IMG/VR virus record: IMGVR_UViG_3300032116_000116
Location: 1-64,000 of that record
Direction: 5' to 3' (one strand)
Length of the DNA stretch: 64,000 bases
Origin: a virus
The position numbers and the translations under genes were made by a program. The notes below the pieces were generated by a model. It was not told the origin of the DNA. It saw nothing but the letters and a program-made list of their open reading frames with translations, and did no database searches. Below, piece after piece: positions 46,697-54,425 of the stretch (the stretch's first letter is position 1; each line of letters starts with the position of its first letter).

Positions 46697-46960
46697 ATGA
46701 CAACACAACAATTCAACGAGAAGTACAAAGATTACTTGGAGGAAGGACACTATGGTTTAGCCATAGGTGCTGGAGAATTTGTAGAATGGTTAGATAAAAA
46801 GTTTGAGGACTTTGTTAAGAAACCCGGTTTTAGATTTACACAGATTAAAGCGAAATTCGGTTATGGTAGATTTTACGCCGAAGGTTTAACAAGTGATGAA
46901 GTTCGTGAAGTGGAACAGAGAATTACAGATTTACATTCAGGTACAAAATTAGAATTTTAA
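46697..46960 (+). CDS. Hypothetical protein
   Basis: 87 aa from MTTQQFNEKYKDYLEEGHYG; an upstream in-frame ATG is in the promoter region. The pattern YL..GHYGLAIG...FV.WLD..F and IK.KFG..RFY..GL resembles a phage family I remember, role unknown. Confidence 0.75.
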   Translation: MTTQQFNEKYKDYLEEGHYGLAIGAGEFVEWLDKKFEDFVKKPGFRFTQIKAKFGYGRFYAEGLTSDEVREVEQRITDLHSGTKLEF

Positions 46961-46962
46961 TT

Positions 46963-47205
46963 ATGGCAAGAGTATCAAAATTAGCACAAAGACAAACCTA
47001 TTCAAACGGACATCAAATTTGTGTTGGATTGACTGGTGATATTGGTTATATATCTATTGAAGATAATAACCTTTATCCCGAAGGTGATAGTCGAGCAGAT
47101 AGAAGGGATATGAATTTTAATAGGATAATGGTTCCCGTTATGACAAGGGAAGACCTTAAAGATTTACAGACCGCTATTGGTGAAGTATTAAAAAACTCAA
47201 AATAA
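46963..47205 (+). CDS. Hypothetical small protein
   Basis: 80 aa, MARVSKLAQRQTYSNGHQIC. Shares its last base with the next start (TAATG). The acidic/aromatic segment ISIEDNNLYPEGDSRADRRD has no known match. Confidence 0.7.
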   Translation: MARVSKLAQRQTYSNGHQICVGLTGDIGYISIEDNNLYPEGDSRADRRDMNFNRIMVPVMTREDLKDLQTAIGEVLKNSK

Positions 47206-47489
47206 TGTCATACACAATAGATAAAATAATTCCAGTCAAATACGAATGGGATGATAAATGGACGGTAACCGCAGATCTTCGTGGACTTGAAACCTTTGAG
47301 AACTGCGAAAGTAATTATGATGTGGTTGAAAGATTAAAAGATAATAATGTCCTTTCAAGTAAAACTAGTGAGGATAGTGAATATTGTCAATTCTTTGCAT
47401 ATTTCAGTACAAAGAAAGCGGCAGAGAACTTTATCAAAAGATTAGGAACTTATATTGAAAAAAGAAAAAAATTAATATCATCTTTGTAA
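47205..47489 (+). CDS. Hypothetical protein
   Basis: 94 aa, MSYTIDKIIPVKYEWDDKWT. Beta start, then ENCESNYDVVERLKDNNVLS and the helix KKAAENFIKRLGTYIEK. No family known. Confidence 0.7.
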   Translation: MSYTIDKIIPVKYEWDDKWTVTADLRGLETFENCESNYDVVERLKDNNVLSSKTSEDSEYCQFFAYFSTKKAAENFIKRLGTYIEKRKKLISSL

Positions 47490-47490
47490 T

Positions 47491-47721
47491 ATGGAAATTT
47501 TAACATTTAGAGAATGGAGTGAGAACTTTGTAAAAGTTATCTTTGATTTAGAGGGTGGAGTAGAAATCAAATCATTTAACAAAACAATTCTTAAAGTAAA
47601 AACCCCAAAGATTGTTAATGGTTTGTTAGAAGAACAAAGTAAAATGTTGTTGAAACATTACACCGATAACTTTGATAAAATACAAAGTCAGTATCAAGAA
47701 TTATTAAACGAAGTTATATGA
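47491..47721 (+). CDS. Hypothetical small protein
   Basis: 76 aa, MEILTFREWSENFVKVIFDL. Overlaps the next start by ATGA. No family known. Confidence 0.7.
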   Translation: MEILTFREWSENFVKVIFDLEGGVEIKSFNKTILKVKTPKIVNGLLEEQSKMLLKHYTDNFDKIQSQYQELLNEVI

Positions 47722-48053
47722 CCGCACACCACATAGCAAAAGTTGTTCAAAGTCAATTCGATAAAGTAGATTTCGACGCCATCATTGATAAGTGGAAACA
47801 CATTAAAAGAGAGGATTGTGGTAGAGTATCAGATGAATGGGTTAATACAAGGATTGATGATAAACAATACTATAAGTGGATGAGGGCGTGTTCCTTATTA
47901 GAGGAACATATTAAAAGGAACTTTGAAACCTTTGAAGAAACTGAATTGGTTTATACTTGGGCGAAAGACCTTTGTATTCAAAAGAACAATGAATTAAATA
48001 GGTGGCGTCAGTTTGGTGCGTATCAAACATTTTCTCAATTTAGAAAGAGATAA
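47718..48053 (+). CDS. Hypothetical helical protein
   Basis: 111 aa, MTAHHIAKVVQSQFDKVDFD. Helical with several Trp (IDKWKHIKREDCG; YKWMRACSLLEEHIKRNFET). Last gene before the terminator of the operon. No family known. Confidence 0.75.
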   Translation: MTAHHIAKVVQSQFDKVDFDAIIDKWKHIKREDCGRVSDEWVNTRIDDKQYYKWMRACSLLEEHIKRNFETFEETELVYTWAKDLCIQKNNELNRWRQFGAYQTFSQFRKR

Positions 48054-48080
48054 TATGAGAAACCTAATCTGTACCTTTTT

Positions 48081-48107
48081 AACCCCGACATAATGTTGGG
48101 GTTTTTT
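48081..48107 (+). terminator. Intrinsic terminator
   Basis: AACCCCGACATAATGTTGGGG followed by T6. Confidence 0.85.
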
Positions 48108-48144
48108 GTTGCTTGAACTTTGCTGGTCCTGTGCGCAACAGGTG

Positions 48145-48186
48145 AGATATTCTGTGGCAGACTAAACACACTCGCCACAGAAATTT
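48145..48186 (+). repeat. Cassette hairpin element
   Basis: AGATATTCTGTGGC (48145-48158) and GCCACAGAAATTT (48174-48186), 15-nt loop; upstream box GTGCGCAACAGGTG. Confidence 0.8.
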
Positions 48187-48258
48187 CAGATGACCGGGGT
48201 CAGGACAGTTTCAGGGTAAAACTATTTATATCTGTTAAGAAAATTTTAACAAAATAAA

Positions 48259-48291
48259 TTTGGAAATACAAAGAAATAAGTTGTATATTTG
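48259..48291 (+). promoter_or_regulatory. Early-type promoter
   Basis: TTTG at 48259 and TATATTTG at 48284-48291; reads to 48328 and the following three genes. Confidence 0.8.
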
Positions 48292-48327
48292 TAATGTCAT
48301 TTAATTATTAACTCAAAACTTTTTCAA

Positions 48328-48597
48328 ATGAAAAGTAAAGTAAAAAAACAAAAACACACCCTACTCAAAGGAGAGGGAGCAAACCAACACACTCTTTACG
48401 GAGAGTTTAAGATTGATGAAGAAAAGTCCTTTGCAACATTGGAAGTAACAAAGGATAGTGTATTAAAACACGAACAACCTGACGGAAGTTTCTCAAACGA
48501 ACATCAAGCCTTAAAGATTGACAAAGGTAATTGGGTTATGGGAAAACAAGTTGAGTACAATCCGTTTTCTCGTTCAGTAAGTCAAGTTTGGGACTAA
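48328..48597 (+). CDS. Conserved small phage protein
   Basis: 89 aa. HTLLKGEGANQHTLYGEFKI, then VTKDSVLKHEQPDGSFSNEH and GNWVMGKQVEYNPF form a conserved pattern I recall from phage accessory regions (beta-rich, function unknown). First gene of a four-gene operon. Confidence 0.8.
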   Translation: MKSKVKKQKHTLLKGEGANQHTLYGEFKIDEEKSFATLEVTKDSVLKHEQPDGSFSNEHQALKIDKGNWVMGKQVEYNPFSRSVSQVWD

Positions 48598-48623
48598 TTT
48601 ATTCACACACTAAATCAACTCAA

Positions 48624-49028
48624 ATGGCAAATCCGTTAATTCATTCTAAATCCAGTGTTAAACGCTGGGGTGGAAAGGTAGAAGATTATTTACCTATTCA
48701 CGAACTTATTGATAGTCCAAAAATGACTATGAATAATAATAGTGCGAGGTTACTTACTCACAATACCTGGTTCGCATACCACATTGTTCCGAAAATCTTT
48801 GGTTACAACATTGTTAATTCTGACGGAAAGTCCGTTGATGTTGTAGATATTGCGATGTTACATATTGCAGAAGATTTCCGAATGAAGTTTGTACCGACAC
48901 CACAGGACTATCTTAAACATTTAGAAGTCCAACCCTGGATGAATAATGGAGTTAAGCCCGTTGATAATCCCGAAGCGTACGAAATTGTTAAAAACTTAAA
49001 TCAAAAATTACACGATTATGCAAACTAA
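48624..49028 (+). CDS. DUF6915-like protein
   Basis: 134 aa from MANPLIHSKSSVKRWGGKVE; the frame can be extended to 48588 but that overlaps the previous stop. NPLIHSKSSVKRWGGKVEDY, LPIHELIDSPK, ARLLTHNTWFAYHIVPKIFG match the DUF6915 pattern, found in phages and mobile elements. Function unknown. It overlaps the next gene by 11 nt. Confidence 0.8.
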   Translation: MANPLIHSKSSVKRWGGKVEDYLPIHELIDSPKMTMNNNSARLLTHNTWFAYHIVPKIFGYNIVNSDGKSVDVVDIAMLHIAEDFRMKFVPTPQDYLKHLEVQPWMNNGVKPVDNPEAYEIVKNLNQKLHDYAN

Positions 49029-49698
49029 TGAAGCAGTAAAACTCTGGAAGGAGTTAGGTATTACACACGCAAATATGGAGTTCAGTTGTGGTGGAGATAG
49101 TATGAATGACTACCACTTTACTTTCTACAAGAAAAACGATAGTAAGAAAAAGAATGTCCCCGAAGAAATTGAGGTTAATAGTCCCGAATTGGAAAGTTAC
49201 TTTGACAAAGAAGTGTTTGATGAAGTTGAGTTTTATGTAAACTCTGACGGACACTACATTGGGGAGCACGGAAATGTTTATATTGAATTAGATGATAGTG
49301 ATGAAGATGAAGAAGAACATACTTTCATTTATTCAAAAAGTGCCAAAAGTGAGTGGTCGGAGAGAATTGAAGAAACAATGGAAATCAAATTATCAAAGAA
49401 GATGTCTAAATTTGTTTCGGAGTATGTTAGTAACATTAACGGAGAAGAAGGGAATTGTACTATCAATTTCAAAAAAGATTTCATAATGTCTGACGAACAA
49501 GAAAAGTTGGTGGGAGAATTGGAAGAAATTGTATTACAAGAAACCGCAGACTTTGAGCCTTCCTATGATGAAGGGGAGAAAGAAGATTACTATACTTTCA
49601 CAACAAATGACGGAGATGATAGAGAAGAATTAACTATCAAAGATGATAAGTTGTTGGTATCTGTTGGAACTTCGTTTATCATTTACAAAGAAGATTAA
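49018..49698 (+). CDS. DUF6878-like acidic protein
   Basis: 226 aa, strongly acidic. NMEFSCGGDSMNDYHFTFYK matches the conserved N-terminus of DUF6878-type phage proteins. DDSDEDEEEHTF and repeated E/D runs follow. Net charge may mimic nucleic acid; this is speculation. Confidence 0.8.
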   Translation: MQTNEAVKLWKELGITHANMEFSCGGDSMNDYHFTFYKKNDSKKKNVPEEIEVNSPELESYFDKEVFDEVEFYVNSDGHYIGEHGNVYIELDDSDEDEEEHTFIYSKSAKSEWSERIEETMEIKLSKKMSKFVSEYVSNINGEEGNCTINFKKDFIMSDEQEKLVGELEEIVLQETADFEPSYDEGEKEDYYTFTTNDGDDREELTIKDDKLLVSVGTSFIIYKED

Positions 49699-49726
49699 AT
49701 TATTAACAAATTAAATTAAATCAGTT

Positions 49727-50398
49727 ATGCAAATCGTTATCAATAATTTACAATTTCCGTATGACATTGGTTGTCGTATTTTGAAAGTGAAACACAAAGA
49801 TTGTCCTTTCAGTCAGTTGGAAGATATTTGGGAAGATATTACCCCGATTACTTTCAAAGAGATAGCCCAATTAGAGAACTTGGAACAACGCCGTGTGGCT
49901 ATGTTGAACTATGGGTTAGATAGATTGGTCAAAGAGATTAAACCCGAATTGATTGATAAGAAAACATTGAAGAAAACAACAACTTGGGTTAGTCAAGACG
50001 GACAACTTGTTACCAAAAAATTCAATGACACTTATGAACTTTACAAAGTTAATGGGGAAGTTTTCGGTAAGGCTCGTAATTCTTGGTCAAAACCTGATGA
50101 TTGTTACTATGTAAAGTGTAAGGACACAAGTACCGACAGAGAGTATTTCATTTGGGTTGATATGAAAAGTGTGGCAAACACAAATGGTCAGGGTTGGAAT
50201 TGGGATATTAAAAAGGTCAATGCAATTCAGGCAATTGCTTGGACTATTCAAACGGACATTCCCGAAGGTTGTATTGAGAAGATTGTAAGACAGGGAGATT
50301 GTGTGTTGATTAAACCGATAGGGAAGAAAGTAAAGTCGGAAAGTACAAGACACTTAACGGAAAGTGAGTACAAAAATCTGTTGGTCGCTGAGAGTTAG
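49727..50398 (+). CDS. Conserved phage hypothetical protein
   Basis: 223 aa. MQIVINNLQFPYDIGCRILK, QLENLEQRRVAMLNYGLDRL, and YYVKCKDTSTDREYFIWVDM form a pattern I recall from phage and mobile-element proteins. The C-terminal part ends RHLTESEYKNLLVAES. Role unknown. Last gene of the operon, followed by a terminator. Confidence 0.8.
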   Translation: MQIVINNLQFPYDIGCRILKVKHKDCPFSQLEDIWEDITPITFKEIAQLENLEQRRVAMLNYGLDRLVKEIKPELIDKKTLKKTTTWVSQDGQLVTKKFNDTYELYKVNGEVFGKARNSWSKPDDCYYVKCKDTSTDREYFIWVDMKSVANTNGQGWNWDIKKVNAIQAIAWTIQTDIPEGCIEKIVRQGDCVLIKPIGKKVKSESTRHLTESEYKNLLVAES

Positions 50399-50417
50399 TA
50401 GTTTTTGACAAATGAAA

Positions 50418-50443
50418 GGGGGTACAATTAGTACCCCTTTTTT
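50418..50443 (+). terminator. Intrinsic terminator
   Basis: GGGGTACAATTAGTACCCC followed by T7. Confidence 0.85.
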
Positions 50444-50484
50444 TATGCACTTTTTGTGCACTCGATCTGCATATTAACAGGTGA

Positions 50485-50525
50485 GATTTTCTGTGGCGGA
50501 TCAACTATACTCGCCACAGAAAATT
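50485..50525 (+). repeat. Cassette hairpin element (perfect)
   Basis: GATTTTCTGTGGCG (50485-50498) and CGCCACAGAAAATT (50512-50525), perfect stem of at least 12 bp with a 13-nt loop. The best copy for defining the consensus. Confidence 0.9.
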
Positions 50526-50586
50526 CTTGGTTCAGATCCTGAAATTTTTAGATATAATATCTTAACTAAACTTTAACGAAAATAAA

Positions 50587-50618
50587 TTTGGAATCAAAAT
50601 ATATAAGTTGTATATTTG
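50587..50618 (+). promoter_or_regulatory. Early-type promoter
   Basis: TTTG at 50587 and TATATTTG at 50611-50618; reads to 50633. Confidence 0.8.
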
Positions 50619-50632
50619 TAAAAATTAAAATT

Positions 50633-51397
50633 ATGATTTACACAACTAAAGCTCAAGCAAAAAAATTAACGGGTATCGGTTACCTGGGGTCGGTTAACTT
50701 AACTACCAAACATCAGAAGGCGTACAAGTACAATGAACTTACTTATAGTTTATACCTCGCACCCGCAAAGTCAAGTGGTTATGAGGTTTGTCCTATGAGA
50801 AGTGAAGAATGTACATTGCTATGTTTGAACGAATCGGGAATGAATAAAATGACACAGAAGGTAAAGGGTGATGTTATTAATGAATCTAGAATTAAAAAAA
50901 CGAAATTATTCTTTGAACACAGGGAATTTTTTGTTAATTGGATGATAGATGAAATATACACCGCAAAGAAAAAGGCAGATAAACTCGGTCACAAGTTCAG
51001 TGTTCGTTTAAACAATACATCAGATATAACCCCCGAAAGTTTTTATGTGACATATAAAGGAGAAGTGAGAAATGTATTACAGATTTTCCCCGATGTTAAA
51101 TTTTACGATTACACGAAAGTTCCGAAACGAATTGAATTGTTAAAGAAGTACAATAACTACGATTTAACATTTTCATTTAGTGGATATAACTTTCCCGATT
51201 GTATTAGTATGTTGAATAATGATGTTAGAGTGGCGGTCGTATTTAGAAAAGAATTACCCGAAACTTTCTGGGGTCGTAAAGTTATTGACGGGGATGAATA
51301 CGATATGAGATACTACGATGAAAAAAATGTTATTGTAGGTTTGAAATATAAAAGTGTTAGAAACAAGTTAAAGGATGATTACAAGTTCGTTGTTTAG
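50633..51397 (+). CDS. Phage Gp88-like conserved protein
   Basis: 254 aa from MIYTTKAQAKKLTGIGYLGS. SLYLAPAKSSGYEVCPMRSE, ECTLLCLNESGM, INESRIKKTKLFFEHREFFV are the blocks of a widespread phage family (three Cys in C.....EC...CL). Cys spacing suggests a metal or Fe-S site; some members are annotated Gp88. Function unknown. Confidence 0.85.
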   Translation: MIYTTKAQAKKLTGIGYLGSVNLTTKHQKAYKYNELTYSLYLAPAKSSGYEVCPMRSEECTLLCLNESGMNKMTQKVKGDVINESRIKKTKLFFEHREFFVNWMIDEIYTAKKKADKLGHKFSVRLNNTSDITPESFYVTYKGEVRNVLQIFPDVKFYDYTKVPKRIELLKKYNNYDLTFSFSGYNFPDCISMLNNDVRVAVVFRKELPETFWGRKVIDGDEYDMRYYDEKNVIVGLKYKSVRNKLKDDYKFVV

Positions 51398-51417
51398 TAG
51401 TTTTTGTTTTGATAGAG

Positions 51418-51446
51418 AACCCACCAGTAAAATGGTGGGTTTTTTA
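51418..51446 (+). terminator. Intrinsic terminator
   Basis: AACCCACCAGTAAAATGGTGG followed by G and T6. Confidence 0.85.
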
Positions 51447-51485
51447 TTGCTGTTACCAGAGCAGATCGCAGCGCAAAGCACAGTG

Positions 51486-51499
51486 GAATTTCTGTGGCA
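51486..51499 (+). repeat. Half hairpin element (left arm only)
   Basis: GAATTTCTGTGGCA with upstream box GATCGCAGCGCAAAGCAC, but no right arm before the next full element at 51594. Confidence 0.7.
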
Positions 51500-51527
51500 G
51501 AATAGTTTTATTGATTATCAATGAGTT

Positions 51528-51686
51528 ATGAAAATAGCAAAAGTTGCAAAAGTTGCAGCAACACCAGAGCAAGTTGCCAGATTCAGAGCTATGGATTTTC
51601 TGTGGCAGACATTTGTATTACGCCACAGAATATTTTTACCGTGCCGGGCTGGGGTCGTGATCAAAAATATTTTTGCAAAATTTTAA
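51528..51686 (+). CDS. Doubtful micro-ORF across the hairpin element
   Basis: 52 aa starting MKIAKVAKVAATPEQVARFR. The first 20 residues look protein-like (a short repeat KVAKVA, then TPEQVARFRAM), but the rest is the translated hairpin element. No promoter lies upstream. A repeat-associated open frame is as likely as a real gene. Confidence 0.25.
   Translation: MKIAKVAKVAATPEQVARFRAMDFLWQTFVLRHRIFLPCRAGVVIKNIFAKF
51594..51634 (+). repeat. Cassette hairpin element
   Basis: GATTTTCTGTGGC (51594-51606) and GCCACAGAATATT (51622-51634), 15-nt loop; last complete copy. Confidence 0.85.
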
Positions 51687-51695
51687 CAAAATATA

Positions 51696-51727
51696 TTTGG
51701 ATTATAACTTTATCCGTTGTATATTTG
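51696..51727 (+). promoter_or_regulatory. Early-type promoter
   Basis: TTTG at 51696 and TATATTTG at 51720-51727; reads to 51765. Confidence 0.8.
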
Positions 51728-51764
51728 TGATGTCATTAATTATTAAACTCTAAATTTTATTAAC

Positions 51765-52220
51765 ATGGGAACTAGATCTCTCACAACATTCATTGAAAGA
51801 TGGAACGATGAAAAGACAGGTAAAAAGAAACAAGTTAAGATTGTAACAATGTATCGTCAAATGGACGGTTACCCCGAAGGACACGGACTTGACCTCGCAG
51901 ATTTTTTGGCTGGTGGTACTGTTGTTAATGGTTTGCCGATAGGTGTAATTACAGGTGAAGACAAGACACTTTACTTTAATGGAATGGGTTGTTTGTCCGC
52001 ACAGGTAATCGGACATTTCAAAACCAATTCTGGAGGAATTTATTTACACAGGGGAGGAATTACCAACTGTTGGGAACAGTATCGATATGAGGTTATTGTA
52101 GATGAAGACAACCCGAAAGAAATCTTACTCCGTTGTTATGATGTGTATGACCGTAAATGGATATTCGAGGGAAACCCTAAAGATTTTGTTAAAAAATACA
52201 AAGAAAAAGAAAAAGTATAA
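51765..52220 (+). CDS. Conserved phage hypothetical protein
   Basis: 151 aa. MGTRSLTTFIERWNDEKTGK, VTMYRQMDGYPEGHGLDLAD and LPIGVITGEDKTLYFNGMGC follow a widespread phage pattern (GTRSLT.....YRQ.DGYP.GHG). No function is known. Confidence 0.85.
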   Translation: MGTRSLTTFIERWNDEKTGKKKQVKIVTMYRQMDGYPEGHGLDLADFLAGGTVVNGLPIGVITGEDKTLYFNGMGCLSAQVIGHFKTNSGGIYLHRGGITNCWEQYRYEVIVDEDNPKEILLRCYDVYDRKWIFEGNPKDFVKKYKEKEKV

Positions 52221-52228
52221 AAAATATT

Positions 52229-52260
52229 TTTGTATTATAATTTAAAACTCCGTATATTTG
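52229..52260 (+). promoter_or_regulatory. Early-type promoter
   Basis: TTTG at 52229 and TATATTTG at 52253-52260; reads to 52294. Confidence 0.75.
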
Positions 52261-52293
52261 TATCACATTATCTAACAATTTAAATTTTATTTT

Positions 52294-52836
52294 ATGGGAT
52301 TAGACCAGTATCTCTCCAAGAAAACTTATGTTAAAAATTGGAGCTTCCACACTAAGGAACAAAAACACACTGTCACCGTTAAGAAGGGTGGTAAGAAAAG
52401 AACCGACATTAACCCTGAAAAAATCTCCTACATTGTTGAGGAAGTAATGTATTGGAGAAAAGCAAATCAAATTCATAATTGGTTTGTACAGAATGTTCAG
52501 GATGGTGAAGATAATTGTCGGGAACATTATGTGGAGAAAGAAAAACTGAAAGAACTTGTTGACACCTGTAAGAAAGTTCGTGACAGTTTATTGAAGTCCG
52601 AAATCAAATTGGTTCAAGCTGAGGTTGGTTGGGCTAATGGTGAGAAGATGTATGACAATATCGAAGTTTACACCGACACGGAAGTCGCGGAGGAATTGTT
52701 ACCACCGAGTCCAGGTTTCTTCTTTGGTTCATATGAGTTCGATAAATGGTATCTTCAGGATATTGAAAATACTATTAACGCGATCGAACCACTATTAGAC
52801 AGTGACGGTGAATTTTATTACGACTCGTCTTGGTAA
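52294..52836 (+). CDS. Conserved phage hypothetical protein
   Basis: 180 aa. MGLDQYLSKKTYVKNW, EEVMYWRKANQIHNWFVQNV and QDGEDNCREHYVEKEKLKEL are blocks of a family present in many phages (YWRKANAIH.WFV.NVQ..VDDC). Function not known. Confidence 0.9.
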   Translation: MGLDQYLSKKTYVKNWSFHTKEQKHTVTVKKGGKKRTDINPEKISYIVEEVMYWRKANQIHNWFVQNVQDGEDNCREHYVEKEKLKELVDTCKKVRDSLLKSEIKLVQAEVGWANGEKMYDNIEVYTDTEVAEELLPPSPGFFFGSYEFDKWYLQDIENTINAIEPLLDSDGEFYYDSSW

Positions 52837-52855
52837 AAAAATATTGGGGATATTG

Positions 52856-52887
52856 TTTGGTAAAACGATATCCCCTTTATATCTTTG
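52856..52887 (+). promoter_or_regulatory. Early-type promoter (TATCTTTG)
   Basis: TTTG at 52856 and TATCTTTG at 52880-52887; reads to 52911 and the genes after it. Confidence 0.75.
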
Positions 52888-52910
52888 TATCACATTTTAA
52901 AATAAATCTT

Positions 52911-53147
52911 ATGACAAAAGAATTGTTACAAACTTGGACAACCAAAGCGAAAGAAGTATTAGAGGGACGAACTATTATATCAGTCCGTTATCTTAATGAT
53001 AAAGAAATGGAAATGATGGGTTGGTATAAACGACCTGTCGTGTTCTTCCTCGACAACGGAACATCCTGTATTCTCTCTATGGACGACGAGGGTAATGATG
53101 GTGGTGTTTTATTCTATGGTAAAGATGGTGTATTACCTACACTTTAA
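52911..53147 (+). CDS. Conserved small phage protein
   Basis: 78 aa from MTKELLQTWTTKAKEVLEGR; a longer frame covers the promoter. IISVRYLNDKEMEMMGWYKR and VFFLDNGTSCILSMDDEGND form a family seen in many phages, unknown role. The intergenic string TTTTAAAATAAATCT occurs before this and the next two genes. Confidence 0.85.
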   Translation: MTKELLQTWTTKAKEVLEGRTIISVRYLNDKEMEMMGWYKRPVVFFLDNGTSCILSMDDEGNDGGVLFYGKDGVLPTL

Positions 53148-53158
53148 AATAAATCTAT

Positions 53159-53374
53159 ATGAGAAGTTTTTTAGAATTAAAAACAGCAATAACAAACGGT
53201 GTTCCATTAGTATGGAATGACCCTGACCCAATCAAAGGTACTGATTATACAATCACATACATTGAACCACTAGATGAAATTGATGATGATGAAGACCCAA
53301 TGGGTTATCCAATTCTAATTCAATATGGGGGTTCAGAAGCTCAGGTTTATTTACATGAAATCATTTTAAAATAA
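53159..53374 (+). CDS. Hypothetical small protein
   Basis: 71 aa, MRSFLELKTAITNGVPLVWN. WNDPDPIKGTDYTITYI and YGGSEAQVYLHEI suggest a small SH3-like barrel. Preceded by TTTAAAATAAATCTAT. Confidence 0.75.
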   Translation: MRSFLELKTAITNGVPLVWNDPDPIKGTDYTITYIEPLDEIDDDEDPMGYPILIQYGGSEAQVYLHEIILK

Positions 53375-53380
53375 ATCTAT

Positions 53381-53779
53381 ATGAAAAAACGAATTAAAGT
53401 TAGGTTCAATCTCGGTAGAGGTAAGAACTATCTAAAATGGAAAATCGAATATCCATCAGGTGAGGTAGAGTATCATTATCCTATCAATGTACAACTCGTA
53501 ATGAAGAACTGTCAGCTTAAGAACAACAGGAATGCCGCTGAGAAGATTTATAAAAATCAATCACACAAAGTCGTTTGTGCTTGGGTACTCTGTGAGGATA
53601 TCGATGTGAAGTTCGATAAATTTAAGGCGTATGACACGATGGATCTGGATCGATTAACATACAATCCAAGAAGATTACCATATTGGGTGAAAGATGATGG
53701 TTATCTAATGTGTATGGATGGAGTAACAGTAAATGAAATTGGAACAGTGGATTATAAATTATTCATAACTAAAAATTAA
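53381..53779 (+). CDS. Hypothetical conserved protein
   Basis: 132 aa, MKKRIKVRFNLGRGKNYLKW. The sequence NYLKWKIEYPSGEVEYHYP, then LKNNRNAAEKIYKNQSHKVV CAWVLCEDI resembles a phage family of unknown role; basic N-terminus. Preceded by TTTAAAATAAATCTAT, same as the previous gene. Confidence 0.8.
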   Translation: MKKRIKVRFNLGRGKNYLKWKIEYPSGEVEYHYPINVQLVMKNCQLKNNRNAAEKIYKNQSHKVVCAWVLCEDIDVKFDKFKAYDTMDLDRLTYNPRRLPYWVKDDGYLMCMDGVTVNEIGTVDYKLFITKN

Positions 53780-53783
53780 AACT

Positions 53784-54380
53784 ATGCCAAATTGGTGTTC
53801 AAACTCAATCACCATAACAGGTGATGAGGAAAAAATTAAATTCTTAAAGAATGTAATTGAGAATGGTATCCCCACTGAAAAACGACAGGAAGCGAATGTT
53901 TTCATGACTCTCGTCGGAATTCCTCCTGACATGAATCTGTATGAATATGAACAGAAGTGGTATGGAACCAACATAGATAATTGGGGGACCAAATGGGATG
54001 TGGCATATAATGAATCTTATTTCTCTTTTGAGGATACTGAAATAACCATGTCACCTGATACAGCTTGGTCACCACCAATTGGATTTGCTCAAAGTTTGGC
54101 AAGGAACTATGGGGTAAAGGTGGAGATGTACTATGAGGAACCAGGTTCCGACTTCTGTGGTAAAACTATAATCACTGAAGATGGTACGTTGACGGAGGAG
54201 GATTATGATTTTGTACATGGGAAATATGTCTTTGATAAAGAAGGTTTTTGGAATGAAATTATAAATAATATAGAGTTTGCAAAAGAAGATGATGTATCTT
54301 TGGAAAACTTCATATTGGATTATGGTTATGTGAATGAAGAAGACAAAAAAGAGATTGAGAAATTATATAATGAATCATAG
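53784..54380 (+). CDS. DUF1281 / YubB ferredoxin-like protein
   Basis: 198 aa. MPNWCSNSITITGDEEKIKF and later WDVAYNESYFSFEDTEITMS, DTAWSPPIGFAQSLARNYGV and MYYEEPGSDFCGK match the api/YubB-type DUF1281 family of phages and plasmids. The family has a ferredoxin-like fold; function not established. Confidence 0.85.
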   Translation: MPNWCSNSITITGDEEKIKFLKNVIENGIPTEKRQEANVFMTLVGIPPDMNLYEYEQKWYGTNIDNWGTKWDVAYNESYFSFEDTEITMSPDTAWSPPIGFAQSLARNYGVKVEMYYEEPGSDFCGKTIITEDGTLTEEDYDFVHGKYVFDKEGFWNEIINNIEFAKEDDVSLENFILDYGYVNEEDKKEIEKLYNES

Positions 54381-54425
54381 TTTTTATTTTTAACCAGCTG
54401 TTTATACAGCACAAATCAAACAAGT

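Noticed and set aside
28152-51634. Integron-like attC sites
   Set aside because: The gene-plus-hairpin layout is similar, but the arms lack the RYYYAAC/GTTRRRY core sites and no integrase is in the window; each cassette also has its own promoter.
28152-51634. CRISPR array
   Set aside because: The repeats are separated by genes of variable length and are themselves inverted repeats; no regular spacers and no cas genes.
51521-51730. 69-aa frame beginning MSYENSKSCKSCSN
   Set aside because: It runs through the hairpin element and the next promoter, so it is a repeat-derived frame.
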